Positions 35,201-44,472 are shown, counted from the first letter of the stretch. The stretch: 64,000 nucleotides of DNA from Maribacter arenosus (GCF_014610845.1 NZ_JABTCG010000004.1:62001-126000), one strand, 5' to 3'. A program made the numbers and translations. Notes: generated by a model not told the origin, from the letters alone.

Positions 35201-35875
35201 ATGGGTAAATTATATATTGTGCCAACCCCTATTGGTAATCTTGAGGACATTACCTTACGTGCTATTCGCATCTTAAAGGAAGTGGCGCTGATCTTGGCCG
35301 AGGACACCCGGACCAGTGGCAAACTTCTCCACCATTTTGAGATCAACACCCCGATGCAAAGCCACCATATGCACAATGAGCATAAAACGGTCGATGGCCT
35401 TGTAAAACGGTTACAAAATAGGGTTGAGGACATCGCCTTGATTTCAGATGCAGGTACACCCGCAATCTCTGATCCGGGTTTTTTGCTCACTAGGGCCTGT
35501 ATTGAAAATGGTATTGAAGTAGAATGTCTTCCTGGGGCAACGGCATTTGTACCTGCTTTGGTAAATAGTGGTTTCCCTAATGACCGATTTGTCTTTGAAG
35601 GTTTCCTACCCGTAAAAAAAGGAAGACAGACCCGCTTAAAACTTTTGGCCGAAGAAACACGAACTATGATTTTTTATGAATCCCCCCATAAATTGGTAAA
35701 GACCTTAGCCCATTTTTCGGAATTCTTTGGGGAAGATAGGGCGATCTCGGTTTCCAGGGAATTGACCAAGCTCTATGAAGAGACCGTTCGCGGAACCGTC
35801 AAACATGTGTTGGAATATTATACCGAGAAACCCCCTAAAGGGGAAATCGTAATTGTGGTCAAAGGAAAAAATTAA
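35201..35875 (+). CDS. rsmI: 16S rRNA 2'-O-methyltransferase RsmI
   Basis: 224 residues. Starts GKLYIVPTPIGNLEDITLRA; the SAM-binding DAGTPAISDPGF loop and the C-terminal REITK-type (RELTKLYEETVRGT) and GEIVIVV motifs are all present. It methylates the 2'-OH of C1402 of 16S rRNA (E. coli numbering). The C-terminal helical extension seen in E. coli is shorter here, as in other Bacteroidota. Confidence 0.95.
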   Translation: MGKLYIVPTPIGNLEDITLRAIRILKEVALILAEDTRTSGKLLHHFEINTPMQSHHMHNEHKTVDGLVKRLQNRVEDIALISDAGTPAISDPGFLLTRACIENGIEVECLPGATAFVPALVNSGFPNDRFVFEGFLPVKKGRQTRLKLLAEETRTMIFYESPHKLVKTLAHFSEFFGEDRAISVSRELTKLYEETVRGTVKHVLEYYTEKPPKGEIVIVVKGKN

Positions 35876-35912
35876 TTGGGTTTCGTAAAAGGAAATACCT
35901 TAATTTGACCTG

Positions 35913-37040
35913 ATGGTAACACCATGGGTCATCGTTTTGTTTACCGTGCTATCGGTTTATTATTTAGACCGTTGGGAAAACAAGCATATAAAATCCCTTT
36001 TCGATTGGATTCCGGCCATCTTATTGGCCTATATTATTCCCGCTATTATTTCATTTATCCAGGATGCGGATTATTCCCAAGCCCCTATCCATAATGCAAG
36101 CAAAGATTATTTTATTCCCCTGGCCATAATTGCGGTAATGAGCAGTTTGTCTTTGGGACAACTAAAGGCCATAGGGTGGAAACCTATTGTACTATTCATA
36201 GCAGGGTCAATGTTCATCGCTATATTTCCCGTACTATTGGGATTGGGATTAATTGAAACGGATTTGGTTTCCAATACATTGATTACCGAGGAATATTGGA
36301 TGGGAATTCCGCCTATTGTAGGCAGTTGGATCGGGGGCAGTACCAGTCAATTAGTTTTAAAAGAATTGGTGGAATGTCCTGAGAATATCTTTTTGTCTGT
36401 TCTGGTGATGGATAATATTTTGGTCAATATTTGGACCATACTCATGTTTCAGTTCATCAAAAAAAGTGGAATGATGAACCTAAAACTCAAGATTACCGAT
36501 GTGGGTATTCCTGAGGATATTAGGGTTGATAAAGGGAAAGCGATTCCCATATGGGTCAGTGTGTTGATACTACTAGGGATGGTTTTTCTATGTAACTGGA
36601 CAATTGAGAGTTTCGTGGGAAGAATCGTGGCCCTATCATTTCTAGGTTTGGCCTTGAGCAATCTATTGCCCAAATGGAATTGCCAGTTTGCCCTTAAGGC
36701 TGGCGGAATCCTAATAATTCTGGTGATGGCCGTTTTAGGGCTAAAACTTCAATTTGCTACCCTGGGCTTTAACTCCTATTTCCTATGGTTTTTGATTGTA
36801 TGGTTGGTTGGGCATTTTGTTTTTATGATGCTAATTGCCAAACTTTTGAACATCAATATGGCTTGGGTACCTATTGCAAGTATGGCTAATGTTGGGGGTA
36901 TTGCCACTGCACCGGCGGTCACCGCTGCCTATAAGAAAAAATGGATGCCCCATGCCATAGTATTGGCTATTCTTAGTATGGCCACAGGCACTTTTTGGGG
37001 CATGCTGACCATTTATTTATTGAAAACTTTTTTAATTTAA
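35913..37040 (+). CDS. DUF819-family membrane protein
   Basis: 375 residues with about ten membrane helices. The segments VGSWIGGSTSQLVLKEL and ANVGGIATAPAVTAAYKKKW are the conserved glycine-rich half-repeats of DUF819 (YjcL-type) proteins, thought to be secondary transporters related to the carboxylate carriers. It follows rsmI by 37 bases. Its 3' end overlaps the converging AhpD-like gene by 4 bases. Substrate unknown. Confidence 0.85.
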   Translation: MVTPWVIVLFTVLSVYYLDRWENKHIKSLFDWIPAILLAYIIPAIISFIQDADYSQAPIHNASKDYFIPLAIIAVMSSLSLGQLKAIGWKPIVLFIAGSMFIAIFPVLLGLGLIETDLVSNTLITEEYWMGIPPIVGSWIGGSTSQLVLKELVECPENIFLSVLVMDNILVNIWTILMFQFIKKSGMMNLKLKITDVGIPEDIRVDKGKAIPIWVSVLILLGMVFLCNWTIESFVGRIVALSFLGLALSNLLPKWNCQFALKAGGILIILVMAVLGLKLQFATLGFNSYFLWFLIVWLVGHFVFMMLIAKLLNINMAWVPIASMANVGGIATAPAVTAAYKKKWMPHAIVLAILSMATGTFWGMLTIYLLKTFLI

Positions 37041-37639
37041 TACTTTGATCCGTCATGTTTCCCTTTCTCCCAACCATGTTTCCCCAAATACTGTTTACCG
37101 CTTTCAACAGCCCCATCTTCGATGGTGGTACCCATAGAATCGTTCCAGCGGTTTAAATAGCCAAAAAGGGAAATAACACCCAACATTTCCACAATCTCAC
37201 CTTCATTCCAGTGATTGTACAGGCGTTCCTTTATTTCCGCATCAACAGCATTCGGCACTTGGGAAGCTGCTAAGGAAAAGTCCAATGCAACACGTTCGGC
37301 CTCTGAAAAAGCAGGATGGGTCCGGTACGACCAAATATTATCCAATTGTTCCTTTTCAGCCCCATACCGCTCCGCAGCCCTTATGGCATGGGCCTGACAA
37401 TATCGGCAACCTGTGGCATTGCTGCTCACCCAGGCGATCAGTCGTTTCAAGGAAGAAGTTACCCTTCCTTCATTGGCCATTACGGCTTTGTTCAAGGTGA
37501 TGAATGCTTTTGAAATGGCGGGCCTATGTTGCATGGTCAAAACCGAATTGGGACAGAAGCCCAACGTCTCATTAAAGAACTCCGCCAGCTTTTGGGTTTC
37601 TAAGTCATGTTGCGGATCAAGGGGTGTTACTAGAGGCAT
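37037..37639 (-). CDS. AhpD/carboxymuconolactone-decarboxylase-family, peroxidase-related protein
   Basis: 200 residues. The AhpD-type active motif (ATGCRYCQAHAIRAAERYG, CxxC plus downstream histidine) lies in the middle, with a helical frame typical of the 'uncharacterised peroxidase-related' subgroup. Such proteins reduce peroxides through the cysteine pair with an unknown reductant. No signal peptide. It is divergent from the OsmC gene, so the two peroxide-defence-type genes share a 49-base gap. Substrate unproven. Confidence 0.82.
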   Translation of the reverse strand: MPLVTPLDPQHDLETQKLAEFFNETLGFCPNSVLTMQHRPAISKAFITLNKAVMANEGRVTSSLKRLIAWVSSNATGCRYCQAHAIRAAERYGAEKEQLDNIWSYRTHPAFSEAERVALDFSLAASQVPNAVDAEIKERLYNHWNEGEIVEMLGVISLFGYLNRWNDSMGTTIEDGAVESGKQYLGKHGWEKGKHDGSKY

Positions 37640-37646
37640 ATTTTTG
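37639..37646 (+). promoter_or_regulatory. -7 box upstream of the OsmC-family gene
   Basis: TATTTTTG matches TAnnTTTG and lies 43 bases before the ATG, overlapping the start codon of the divergent AhpD-like gene. A TTG at 37610-37612 is 26 bases away, longer than usual. Confidence 0.35.
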
Positions 37647-37688
37647 TATTAAAATTGTATTTTTACATTTCACAAGTAACGAAATATT

Positions 37689-38114
37689 ATGGGCACTACA
37701 AATCATATTACCACCAAATGGTTGGGCGGAATGGCCTTTGAAAGCAATAATCCCTCAGGGCATGATCTTCGAATCGATGCGGGCCTGGATGACGGAGGTG
37801 AAGGCAGTGGATTTCGCCCCAAAGCGCTAATGTTATCGTCCTTGGCAGGATGTTCCGGTTTAGATGTGGCCTCACTCATTAAAAAGATGAAATTGAATGT
37901 TGATAGTTTTCAGATCGATACCATAGCCAATCTAACTGACGAACATCCGAAATTTTATGATGCGGTAACCATGGAATTTCATTTTCACGGGAAGGAACTG
38001 GATGAAAAGAAGTTACAGCGGGCTGTTGATCTCTCCGTGGAAAAGTATTGTGGGGTTATGGAGATGTTTCGGCAGTTTGCAAAATTGGATATAAAGACTA
38101 TTTTTCATCATTAA
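37689..38114 (+). CDS. OsmC-family protein
   Basis: 141 residues. The central LSSLAGCSGLDVASLIKKMK helix with one cysteine is the OsmC/Ohr signature, and the C-terminal part has the RAVDLSVEKYCGVMEMF segment, which holds the second cysteine. The layout resembles YhfA-type OsmC proteins. Members reduce organic peroxides or bind small thiols using the two cysteines. Divergent from the AhpD-like gene. A decayed gene and inverted repeats begin right at its stop codon. Confidence 0.88.
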   Translation: MGTTNHITTKWLGGMAFESNNPSGHDLRIDAGLDDGGEGSGFRPKALMLSSLAGCSGLDVASLIKKMKLNVDSFQIDTIANLTDEHPKFYDAVTMEFHFHGKELDEKKLQRAVDLSVEKYCGVMEMFRQFAKLDIKTIFHH

Positions 38115-38560
38115 GTATCAAGTTCAAGAACAAGTATCAAGTTCAATTTAAATCTGGAGTGGTTTCAAACAAAAAGTATGACATAGAAAATAGGTTGGTG
38201 AACATGGCCACAATTGCAATACTCTTTTTAAAAATTTGCCACAAGATCTAACCGGGCAGTATTATGGCAACCAATTGCTTCGTTCTTGTGGAAGCGCTAC
38301 CTTAAATTTTGGAGAAGCCTAAGGAACCAACACTAGTAGGGATTATAGCAACAAAGCTAGTATTTGCCTGAAGGAACTAAAGGAATCAAGGGTAAATCTG
38401 AAGATATTGCATGAAGTTGATTATGGAATAGATTTAAAACGAACTGATTTATTAGATGAAATAGAACAATTGATTCGAATCAAAGCAACAATAATTAAAA
38501 ATAAAAAGTAGGAAATATAAAGTGATTTGTTTTATTGAACTTGATTTTTTACTTGAACCC
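38113..38560. repeat. Inverted repeats flanking a decayed four-helix-bundle gene
   Basis: The left arm (38122-38148: GTTCAAG, spacer, ATCAAGTTCAAT) and the right arm (38534-38559), which reads the same pattern on the opposite strand (GTTCAAG, spacer, ATCAAGTTCAAT), enclose the pseudogene. The left arm also contains a direct repeat of AAGTATCAAGTTCAA (38113-38127 and 38132-38146). The arms fit exactly between the OsmC stop codon and the recJ start, as expected for an inserted cassette or an extended stem of the transcript. Confidence 0.55.
38157..38511 (+). pseudogene. Four-helix-bundle protein (S23/IVS-encoded type), broken
   Basis: Joined across two lesions the frame reads YDIENRLVNMATIAILFLK, then (shifted frame) LPQDLTGQYYGNQLLRSCGS and ATLNFGEA, a TAA where relatives have a glutamine codon, and GTNTSRDYSNKASICLKEL to a stop at 38509-38511. 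This is the standard sequence of 'four helix bundle proteins' (23S rRNA intervening-sequence protein family, related to bAvd of diversity-generating retroelements). One frameshift near 38235 and one nonsense codon near 38321 make it non-functional. No start codon is clear. It lies inside an inverted repeat. Confidence 0.75.
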
Positions 38561-38570
38561 AAATAGTAGT

Positions 38571-40280
38571 ATGCGTTGGACCATAAAACCTAAGCCGGAA
38601 CCACAGCAAATAAAACAACTTGCCGATGTGCTGAAGGTAGATGGGTTGGTGGCGCAATTGTTGCTTCAGCGTGGAATTACCACGTACGAGGAAGCCAAAA
38701 AGTTCTTCCGTCCAGAATTAACCGATTTACATGACCCTTTTTTAATGAAGGATATGGATGTGGCCACGGCACGCATCGAGAAGGCCATGACGAATGGTGA
38801 GAATATTTTGGTGTTTGGCGATTACGATGTCGATGGCACCACGGCAGTAGCTTTGGTATCCTCTTATTTAGTACAACATTATCCCAATGTGGCTACCTAC
38901 ATTCCGGATCGATATGATGAGGGGTATGGCATTTCATATAAGGGCGTGGATTTTGCAGAGGATAATGGTTTTTCGTTGATCATCGCCCTGGATTGTGGGG
39001 TAAAGGCTATTGATAAAGTAGCTTATGCCAAGGCGAAAGGAATCGATTTTATTATCTGTGACCATCACCGCCCGGGCAACCATTTACCCGATGCCATTGC
39101 GGTTTTAGACCCAAAAAGGGACGACTGCTCCTATCCCTATGACGAGCTTTGTGGTTGTGGCGTGGGGTTTAAACTGGTGCAAGCGTTAGCCCTGAATTAT
39201 GGGGATACCATAGAGGATCTACTACCTTATCTTGATCTGGTGGCAACGGCGATAGGGGCCGATATTGTTCCGATTACGGGGGAAAATCGGGTTTTGGCCT
39301 ATTTTGGATTACAAGTAATCAATACAGATCCAAGAATTGGATTCAAGGCCATCATCAATCAGATCAAGAAACAGACGCTGACCATTACCGATGTGGTATT
39401 TATCATAGCACCGCGAATAAATGCAGCCGGGCGTATGAAACATGGGCAGCATGCCGTGAACTTGCTTATAGAAACCGATATTAACCAAGCTGACGTTTTC
39501 GCGAAGGAAATAGAACAGTTTAACTTTGAACGAAGAAATCTGGATCAGGAAATCACAGCAGAAGCCTTGGTGCAGATTATAGAAAACCAAGAAGAAGAAC
39601 GATTTACCTCTGTAGTATACAAAGAGAGCTGGCATAAAGGGGTAATCGGCATTGTGGCTTCCCGATTGACCGAAACTTATTATCGACCGACCTTGGTTTT
39701 CACGAAAAGCGGTGAAAAGTTGGCCGCTTCGGCACGTTCGGTTAAAGGTTTTGATGTTTATAATGCCTTGCAGGAATGTTCGGATTGCATTGAGCAGTTT
39801 GGGGGCCATAAATATGCTGCAGGATTGACCCTGTTGCCAGAACAGTATGGTCCTTTTAAGGCAAAGTTCGAAAAAGTGGTGACAGAAACCATTGAACCCC
39901 ATCTATTAACACCGGAAATCAAGGTAGATAGTTTAATTTCATTGAAGAAGATAACCCCAAAATTCTTAAGGATCATCAATCAGTTTGCTCCCTTTGGTCC
40001 CGGAAATATGACTCCCGTTTTTATGGCGGAAGGGTTGCACGATACGGGCTATGCAAAAGGGGTTGGGGAAGATGGCAAACATTTGAAATGTAGGGTTTCA
40101 CAAAGCACGACAGCCACTATGGGCAAGGGCGAAAAGTCCTTTGACGCCATAGGCTTTAATTTGGGGGATAAACTATCCGTAGTACAAGATGGAAATCGGT
40201 TCAGCGCAGTCTTTACCATTGAGGAAAATGAATGGAACGGCAATGTGAGTATCCAATTAAAATTTAAGGATATCAAATAG
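38571..40280 (+). CDS. recJ: Single-stranded-DNA-specific exonuclease RecJ
   Basis: 569 residues from the ATG at 38571. The frame is open back to a TTG at 38535, but that part lies in the repeat arm. DHH-family motifs are complete: DYDVDGTTAVAL, ALDCGVKA, CDHHRPG, and the DHHA1 part (SWHKGVIGIVASRL, then QFGGHKYAAGLTL). The C-terminal OB-like domain (FAPFGPGNMTPVF) follows. RecJ degrades 5' ends of single-stranded DNA in recombination and mismatch repair, using manganese. Full length for Bacteroidota. Its promoter may lie in the repeat region. Confidence 0.95.
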   Translation: MRWTIKPKPEPQQIKQLADVLKVDGLVAQLLLQRGITTYEEAKKFFRPELTDLHDPFLMKDMDVATARIEKAMTNGENILVFGDYDVDGTTAVALVSSYLVQHYPNVATYIPDRYDEGYGISYKGVDFAEDNGFSLIIALDCGVKAIDKVAYAKAKGIDFIICDHHRPGNHLPDAIAVLDPKRDDCSYPYDELCGCGVGFKLVQALALNYGDTIEDLLPYLDLVATAIGADIVPITGENRVLAYFGLQVINTDPRIGFKAIINQIKKQTLTITDVVFIIAPRINAAGRMKHGQHAVNLLIETDINQADVFAKEIEQFNFERRNLDQEITAEALVQIIENQEEERFTSVVYKESWHKGVIGIVASRLTETYYRPTLVFTKSGEKLAASARSVKGFDVYNALQECSDCIEQFGGHKYAAGLTLLPEQYGPFKAKFEKVVTETIEPHLLTPEIKVDSLISLKKITPKFLRIINQFAPFGPGNMTPVFMAEGLHDTGYAKGVGEDGKHLKCRVSQSTTATMGKGEKSFDAIGFNLGDKLSVVQDGNRFSAVFTIEENEWNGNVSIQLKFKDIK

Positions 40281-40289
40281 GATAATTCA

Positions 40290-40676
40290 ATGAAAATAGA
40301 ACATTTGGCTATTTGGGTAAAGGACCTAGAAGGCATGAAAACCTTTTATTCGACATTTTTCGGGACCATTTCCGGAGAAAAATATCAGAACCCCAACACC
40401 GAGTTCACGTCCTATTTTTTAAGGTTTAAAGACGGTCCAAAATTGGAATTGATGCACCGTCCGGATGTTGTTCATAGACCTAATGATAAAGAGGAACACT
40501 TAGGGATTACCCACTTTGCGATTTCCGTTGGTACCAAGAAGCAAGTAGATCGATTGACAGAACAGATAAGGGAAGCAGGACACGAAATCGTCGGTGAACC
40601 AAGAACCACAGGGGATGGGTATTATGAAAGTGTCGTTTTGGATCCCGAAAACAATAGAATTGAAATCACTGAATAA
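40290..40676 (+). CDS. VOC-family (glyoxalase-like) protein
   Basis: 128 residues with the two-module VOC fold: KIEHLAIWVKDLEGMKTFY at the start and LGITHFAISVG / YESVVLDPENNRIEITE in the second half. Metal ligands can be seen as H4-type and E-type residues (H in EHLAIW, E in ELMHR, H in THFAIS, E in IEITE). Probably a metal-dependent lyase or isomerase or a resistance-type binding protein. It follows recJ by 9 bases and precedes an exporter-type MFS gene by 19, so it may be co-transcribed. Confidence 0.8.
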   Translation: MKIEHLAIWVKDLEGMKTFYSTFFGTISGEKYQNPNTEFTSYFLRFKDGPKLELMHRPDVVHRPNDKEEHLGITHFAISVGTKKQVDRLTEQIREAGHEIVGEPRTTGDGYYESVVLDPENNRIEITE

Positions 40677-40695
40677 GCAGCAATAGGTTTTGTAA

Positions 40696-41955
40696 ATGGA
40701 TCCGTACGCGGCATTAAGAATCAGGGAGTTCAATATTTTTTTAGGGGCCCGTTTTGCCATGGTTTTCGCGTGGGCCATGCAATTTATTGTAATTGAGTGG
40801 CAAGTGTATTCCCTTACTAAAGACCCTCTCTCACTTGGGATTATCGGTCTTATGGAAGTAATTCCCGCCGTTTCAATGGCGTTATTTGCAGGCCATATCG
40901 TTGATCAAAGAGAGAAACGAAATTTATTGATCAAGTGTCTTTTTGGTTTTTCGGTAATAAGTCTAGGGCTATTTGTTTTAAGTTGGCCTGATCTCTCAAC
41001 GAAGGTTTCCTCAAAAACCATACTCTGGTCTATATATGTTTTAGTCTTTTTTGGGGGAATAGTGAGGGCATTTTTGGGCCCAACGATTTTCTCTTTAATG
41101 GCTTTGCTTGTCCCCAAGAAGTTATATCCGAACGCTGCTACTTGGAGCAGTACCACCTGGCAACTGGCCTCGGTACTGGGACCTGCCACGGCAGGGTTTT
41201 CAATCAGTCTCATAGGTGTTCATTGGTCTATGTGCCTGATTTTCTGTTGTACTTTAATTGCCCTAACGGCAATTTCCAAGATTTCCCGGAAACCGATCTT
41301 AAATCCAAAAATAGGGGAACCGGTTTTTCAAAGCTTAAAAGAAGGCATTCAATTCGTTTTTAAAACAAAGGCTATTTTGGGTGCACTAACCCTTGATATG
41401 ATTGCCGTACTTTTTGGCGGGGCTGTTGCACTGCTTCCTATTTATGCACAGGATATTCTTCACGTAGGTGCTGAAGGGTTTGGTATTCTAAGGGCGGCGC
41501 CTGCGGTAGGGGCGGCATTGACCATGGTGGGTTCAACCCGATTTCCACTTTATAAAAATGCAGGTAAGAAATTATTGTTCGCCATTTTCTTTTTTGGGGT
41601 CTGTATTATCGTTTTTGGGTTATCCACTTCTTTTTGGTTGTCGGTTGGGGCCTTATTTATTAGTGGGGCCGTAGATGGTATTTCAATGATCATTCGACAA
41701 ACAATACTACAATTAAAGACCCCTGATCATATGAGGGGCAGGGTAGCTTCGGTAAATTCTATGTTCGTTGGGTCCTCAAATGAACTTGGGGCCTTTGAAA
41801 GCGGGGCTACGGCCAAGTTAATGGGAACGGTTACTGCTGTGGTTTTTGGTGGATGTATGACCATATTAACGGTAGGAATCACAACCTTTGCCTTACCCTC
41901 ATTTAGGAGATTGGATCTACGAAAGGATATTGACGAGTATGCAGTAACTGAATAA
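40696..41955 (+). CDS. MFS transporter (MFS_3/EntS-like exporter type)
   Basis: 419 residues, 12 predicted helices. Features of the MFS_3 group: ALFAGHIVDQREKRNLLIKCL (motif A-like loop), a GGIVRAFLGPTIFSLMALLVP segment, and a late TPDHMRGRVASVNSMFVGSSNELG stretch. Related proteins export enterobactin, macrolides or other small molecules. Substrate unknown. It converges with lpxH at a 1-base gap. Confidence 0.85.
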   Translation: MDPYAALRIREFNIFLGARFAMVFAWAMQFIVIEWQVYSLTKDPLSLGIIGLMEVIPAVSMALFAGHIVDQREKRNLLIKCLFGFSVISLGLFVLSWPDLSTKVSSKTILWSIYVLVFFGGIVRAFLGPTIFSLMALLVPKKLYPNAATWSSTTWQLASVLGPATAGFSISLIGVHWSMCLIFCCTLIALTAISKISRKPILNPKIGEPVFQSLKEGIQFVFKTKAILGALTLDMIAVLFGGAVALLPIYAQDILHVGAEGFGILRAAPAVGAALTMVGSTRFPLYKNAGKKLLFAIFFFGVCIIVFGLSTSFWLSVGALFISGAVDGISMIIRQTILQLKTPDHMRGRVASVNSMFVGSSNELGAFESGATAKLMGTVTAVVFGGCMTILTVGITTFALPSFRRLDLRKDIDEYAVTE

Positions 41956-41956
41956 G

Positions 41957-42718
41957 CTAGTATTTTTTCAATGAAAACAGTTCACCATCAAAAACACCAT
42001 AGGTAAAATAGGAAACCCAATCCCCTAGGTTTATGTATTTCGATTTTTCGTTCAAATCGATTTCCAAAGGAAGGTGGCGATGCCCGAATATAAAATAATC
42101 ATAATGCTCCCCTTCCAGTTTTCGTCGGCTGTATTGCACCAACCACTCTTTATCCTCCCCTAGGAATTTGATGTCGTCATCCCCCGAAATCAATTTATTT
42201 TTAACGGAAAGGTATTGGGCCAATTTTACACCCAAATCTGGATGTAACCATCGGTATAACCACTTGGACAATGGATTGGTAAATACTTTTTTCATACGTT
42301 TAAACCCTTTGTCATCGGGTCCCAAGCCGTCACCATGGCCTATAAAAAAGGAAGTTTTGTTCAATTTAAATTGTTGGGGCTCGTGAAAAACGGGAATATT
42401 CAATTCGGCTTCAAAATAGCCGTTCATCCATAGATCGTGATTGCCCACAAAATAATAGATGGGGATTCCTGCATCGGTGATTTCAGCAAGCTTGCCCAAC
42501 GTTCGGGTAAAACCTTTGGGAACAACGGTTTTGTATTCAAACCAAAAATCGAACAGATCCCCTAGGAGAAAGATGGCGGCCGCATCCTTTTGAACGGTAT
42601 CCAACCAAGCCACGAAATGCTTTTCCCGCGACAGACTTTTTTCCATGGTAGGGGCTCCCAGATGGTTATCACTGGCGAAGTAAATTTTTTTGCCTTCTGG
42701 TATGTCGATAGATTTCAT
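41957..42718 (-). CDS. lpxH: UDP-2,3-diacylglucosamine diphosphatase (LpxH-type metallophosphatase)
   Basis: 253 residues. Calcineurin-like phosphoesterase motifs in order: FASDNHLGAP (D-x-H), LGDLFDFWFEY (GD..D), VGNHDLWM (GNHD), IGHGDGLGPDD and GHRHLP. The DNH-LG and FDFWFEY features match LpxH. It cleaves UDP-2,3-diacylglucosamine to lipid X in lipid A synthesis. The fit to flavobacterial LpxH is good; a related UDP-sugar phosphatase is a less likely alternative. It follows queD by 35 bases. Confidence 0.88.
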   Translation of the reverse strand: MKSIDIPEGKKIYFASDNHLGAPTMEKSLSREKHFVAWLDTVQKDAAAIFLLGDLFDFWFEYKTVVPKGFTRTLGKLAEITDAGIPIYYFVGNHDLWMNGYFEAELNIPVFHEPQQFKLNKTSFFIGHGDGLGPDDKGFKRMKKVFTNPLSKWLYRWLHPDLGVKLAQYLSVKNKLISGDDDIKFLGEDKEWLVQYSRRKLEGEHYDYFIFGHRHLPLEIDLNEKSKYINLGDWVSYFTYGVFDGELFSLKKY

Positions 42719-42753
42719 TGGTAACGTAAATATAGGAAAATCCCCTTCTTCAG

Positions 42754-43203
42754 TTAATTGTCAGCGGCATACCACTCGGCAAAGGAGGTCGCTGTTTCCT
42801 GAAGTTTCAAAGAATGGAGCACAATGGTCTTGGGAAGCCTGGCATTGATTTTGCCGGCAAAATCAATGACCATATTCTCACTCGTCGGTTGATAATCTGC
42901 CAAGATTACCTTGTGGTCGCGACCCATTAATTCCTTGGCCAGTTCAATATGCGGGGTGTTTTTATTAAAGATGGTGGCGTGATCATATGGATCTACGATT
43001 TCTTCCTTAACGATTTTCTTCAAATCGCCAAAATCGATGACCATGCCCAATTTTACATGGGAGGTATCCGATATCGGGGTTCCGATTACCGTGACGGAGA
43101 GTTTATAGCTGTGTCCATGTACATTTCTGCATTTACCATCATACCCATAAAGGGCATGGCCTGTTTCAAAAGTAAATTGCTTGGTGATTCTAATTTTGCC
43201 CAT
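42754..43203 (-). CDS. queD: 6-carboxytetrahydropterin synthase QueD
   Basis: 149 residues. The zinc ligands and catalytic cysteine are in ETGHALYGYDGKCRNVHGHSY (first His, Cys, HGH), with the later DHATIFNKNTP and glutamate-containing PTSENM segment. The enzyme makes 6-carboxytetrahydropterin, the second step of queuosine (preQ0) synthesis, from dihydroneopterin triphosphate. Own promoter at 43221; transcribed ahead of lpxH. Confidence 0.93.
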   Translation of the reverse strand: MGKIRITKQFTFETGHALYGYDGKCRNVHGHSYKLSVTVIGTPISDTSHVKLGMVIDFGDLKKIVKEEIVDPYDHATIFNKNTPHIELAKELMGRDHKVILADYQPTSENMVIDFAGKINARLPKTIVLHSLKLQETATSFAEWYAADN

Positions 43204-43220
43204 TGCTTTGTATTACCCTG

Positions 43221-43255
43221 CAAAGATAGTTTTTCTTTAAAACGAGAGCGCCAAA
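43221..43255 (-). promoter_or_regulatory. Promoter of queD
   Basis: The minus strand reads TATCTTTG at 43221-43228 (full match) with TTTG at 43252-43255, 23 bases apart, 18 bases before the queD ATG. The -33 element abuts the stop codon of the acyltransferase gene. Confidence 0.6.
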
Positions 43256-44374
43256 TCAGCCCTTCTTTAACTTCAATCCGAACAATGGACGCATGAATTT
43301 CCACCTCCGGATTCCGAATTCATAAAATATCCATGTAAAAAGAAAGGTAAGTATGAGCATTATGGCAAGTTTTGGTACAACCCCCCAATCCAGGTCCATT
43401 ATATAATACCCAATTATGATAATGATGGTTTGGTGCACTATATAAAAGGGATAGACCGCTTCATTAGCGTATGACAATGCTTTGCTAGCTTTGTTCAAAT
43501 ATTTGACTGCGTACCCAAATAAGGCCAGAATCCACGCCCAGAGGTTAAATACTTTTATCAGGGCTTCTGCAAAATGGATAAAGATAGAATCCTCGAAGCT
43601 CAGAATTATGGTCATATAAAGGGTAAATCCTAATAGACCGCAATAAAGATAAAACCTGCGATTTTGTTCAACCGTTTTCCAAAATTCCTCTTTGACCGAT
43701 ATCAACATAAAGCCATAAAAGAAAAGGAGCATAGAGCTAATGAAGTTAAACCAATCATCGACCAAGGCATGGGTAACTGGGAAGAAAGGTTCCAACAAAG
43801 CTTCGCATAGATAGAGTGGGATAATGAACCAAAATAGACCTGTTGGTTGGGTTGCCATTTTTTTTAGCCGTAGTGTAAAAGCATTCGATGGATGTTTTCT
43901 AAGATAGAGGAACAGTGGAATCAAGAGCAATGAGAAAGCAAGTAAGTACGGCAAGAACCATAGATGGTGCCAACTGAAATTCCCTTCTGGGTAAATGCCA
44001 TTGAAGGCATGTGAGGGCCAAAAGTCAAAATACATGCCTTGAAATTCATTATTGACCAAGCGTTCTATATATACCTGTGGTGGAACGATAAGTAGCATCC
44101 CTACGGTCAACGGGATGTATAGCCGTATAATTCTTTCGAATACAAATTGCTTCCCTGTTCGTTTGTTCAAGGCATAGTAGGTGCCCATACCGGAAATAAC
44201 GAACAAAATGGGTAATCGCCATTGGTTGATGAACGACATGGGATAAGTAAGCCATTCGCAAATCACATTGTTTTTGATATGCCATCCCCAAGGGACAAAA
44301 AACATCCCTACATGATAAAAAATCAACAACGCAAAAACCAACACCCTAAGCCAATCCAGATCGTGTCTACGCAT
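43256..44374 (-). CDS. Acyltransferase-3-family membrane protein
   Basis: 372 residues from the ATG at 44374 (upstream frame is open but lacks family features). It has about ten membrane helices. The start RRHDLDWLRVLVFALLIFYHVGMFFVPWGWH holds the conserved D-x-L-R and the histidine of the Acyl_transf_3 family. A W-SWHHLWFLPYLL segment and the closing WIFYEFGIRRW also fit. Members acylate sugars, peptidoglycan or lipids; the substrate is unknown. It lies 98 bases after the LytTR gene on the same strand, and could be a target of that regulator (inference). Confidence 0.85.
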   Translation of the reverse strand: MRRHDLDWLRVLVFALLIFYHVGMFFVPWGWHIKNNVICEWLTYPMSFINQWRLPILFVISGMGTYYALNKRTGKQFVFERIIRLYIPLTVGMLLIVPPQVYIERLVNNEFQGMYFDFWPSHAFNGIYPEGNFSWHHLWFLPYLLAFSLLLIPLFLYLRKHPSNAFTLRLKKMATQPTGLFWFIIPLYLCEALLEPFFPVTHALVDDWFNFISSMLLFFYGFMLISVKEEFWKTVEQNRRFYLYCGLLGFTLYMTIILSFEDSIFIHFAEALIKVFNLWAWILALFGYAVKYLNKASKALSYANEAVYPFYIVHQTIIIIIGYYIMDLDWGVVPKLAIMLILTFLFTWIFYEFGIRRWKFMRPLFGLKLKKG

Positions 44375-44472
44375 AATAGAAATCTTTAAGGACAAATTTA
44401 AGGGCAATAAAAGCGCAACCCAAAAACTTGGGACGAGTAACAAACCTTTGGTACAACGAACAAGGTAAACGT

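Noticed and set aside
38113-38146. Direct repeat as an integration (att) site of a larger element
   Set aside because: Both copies lie in the same left arm, and no integrase or second distant copy bounds a larger element.
38535-38570. Start of recJ at the TTG at 38535
   Set aside because: The added residues come from the right repeat arm and do not resemble RecJ; the ATG at 38571 begins the family-like part.
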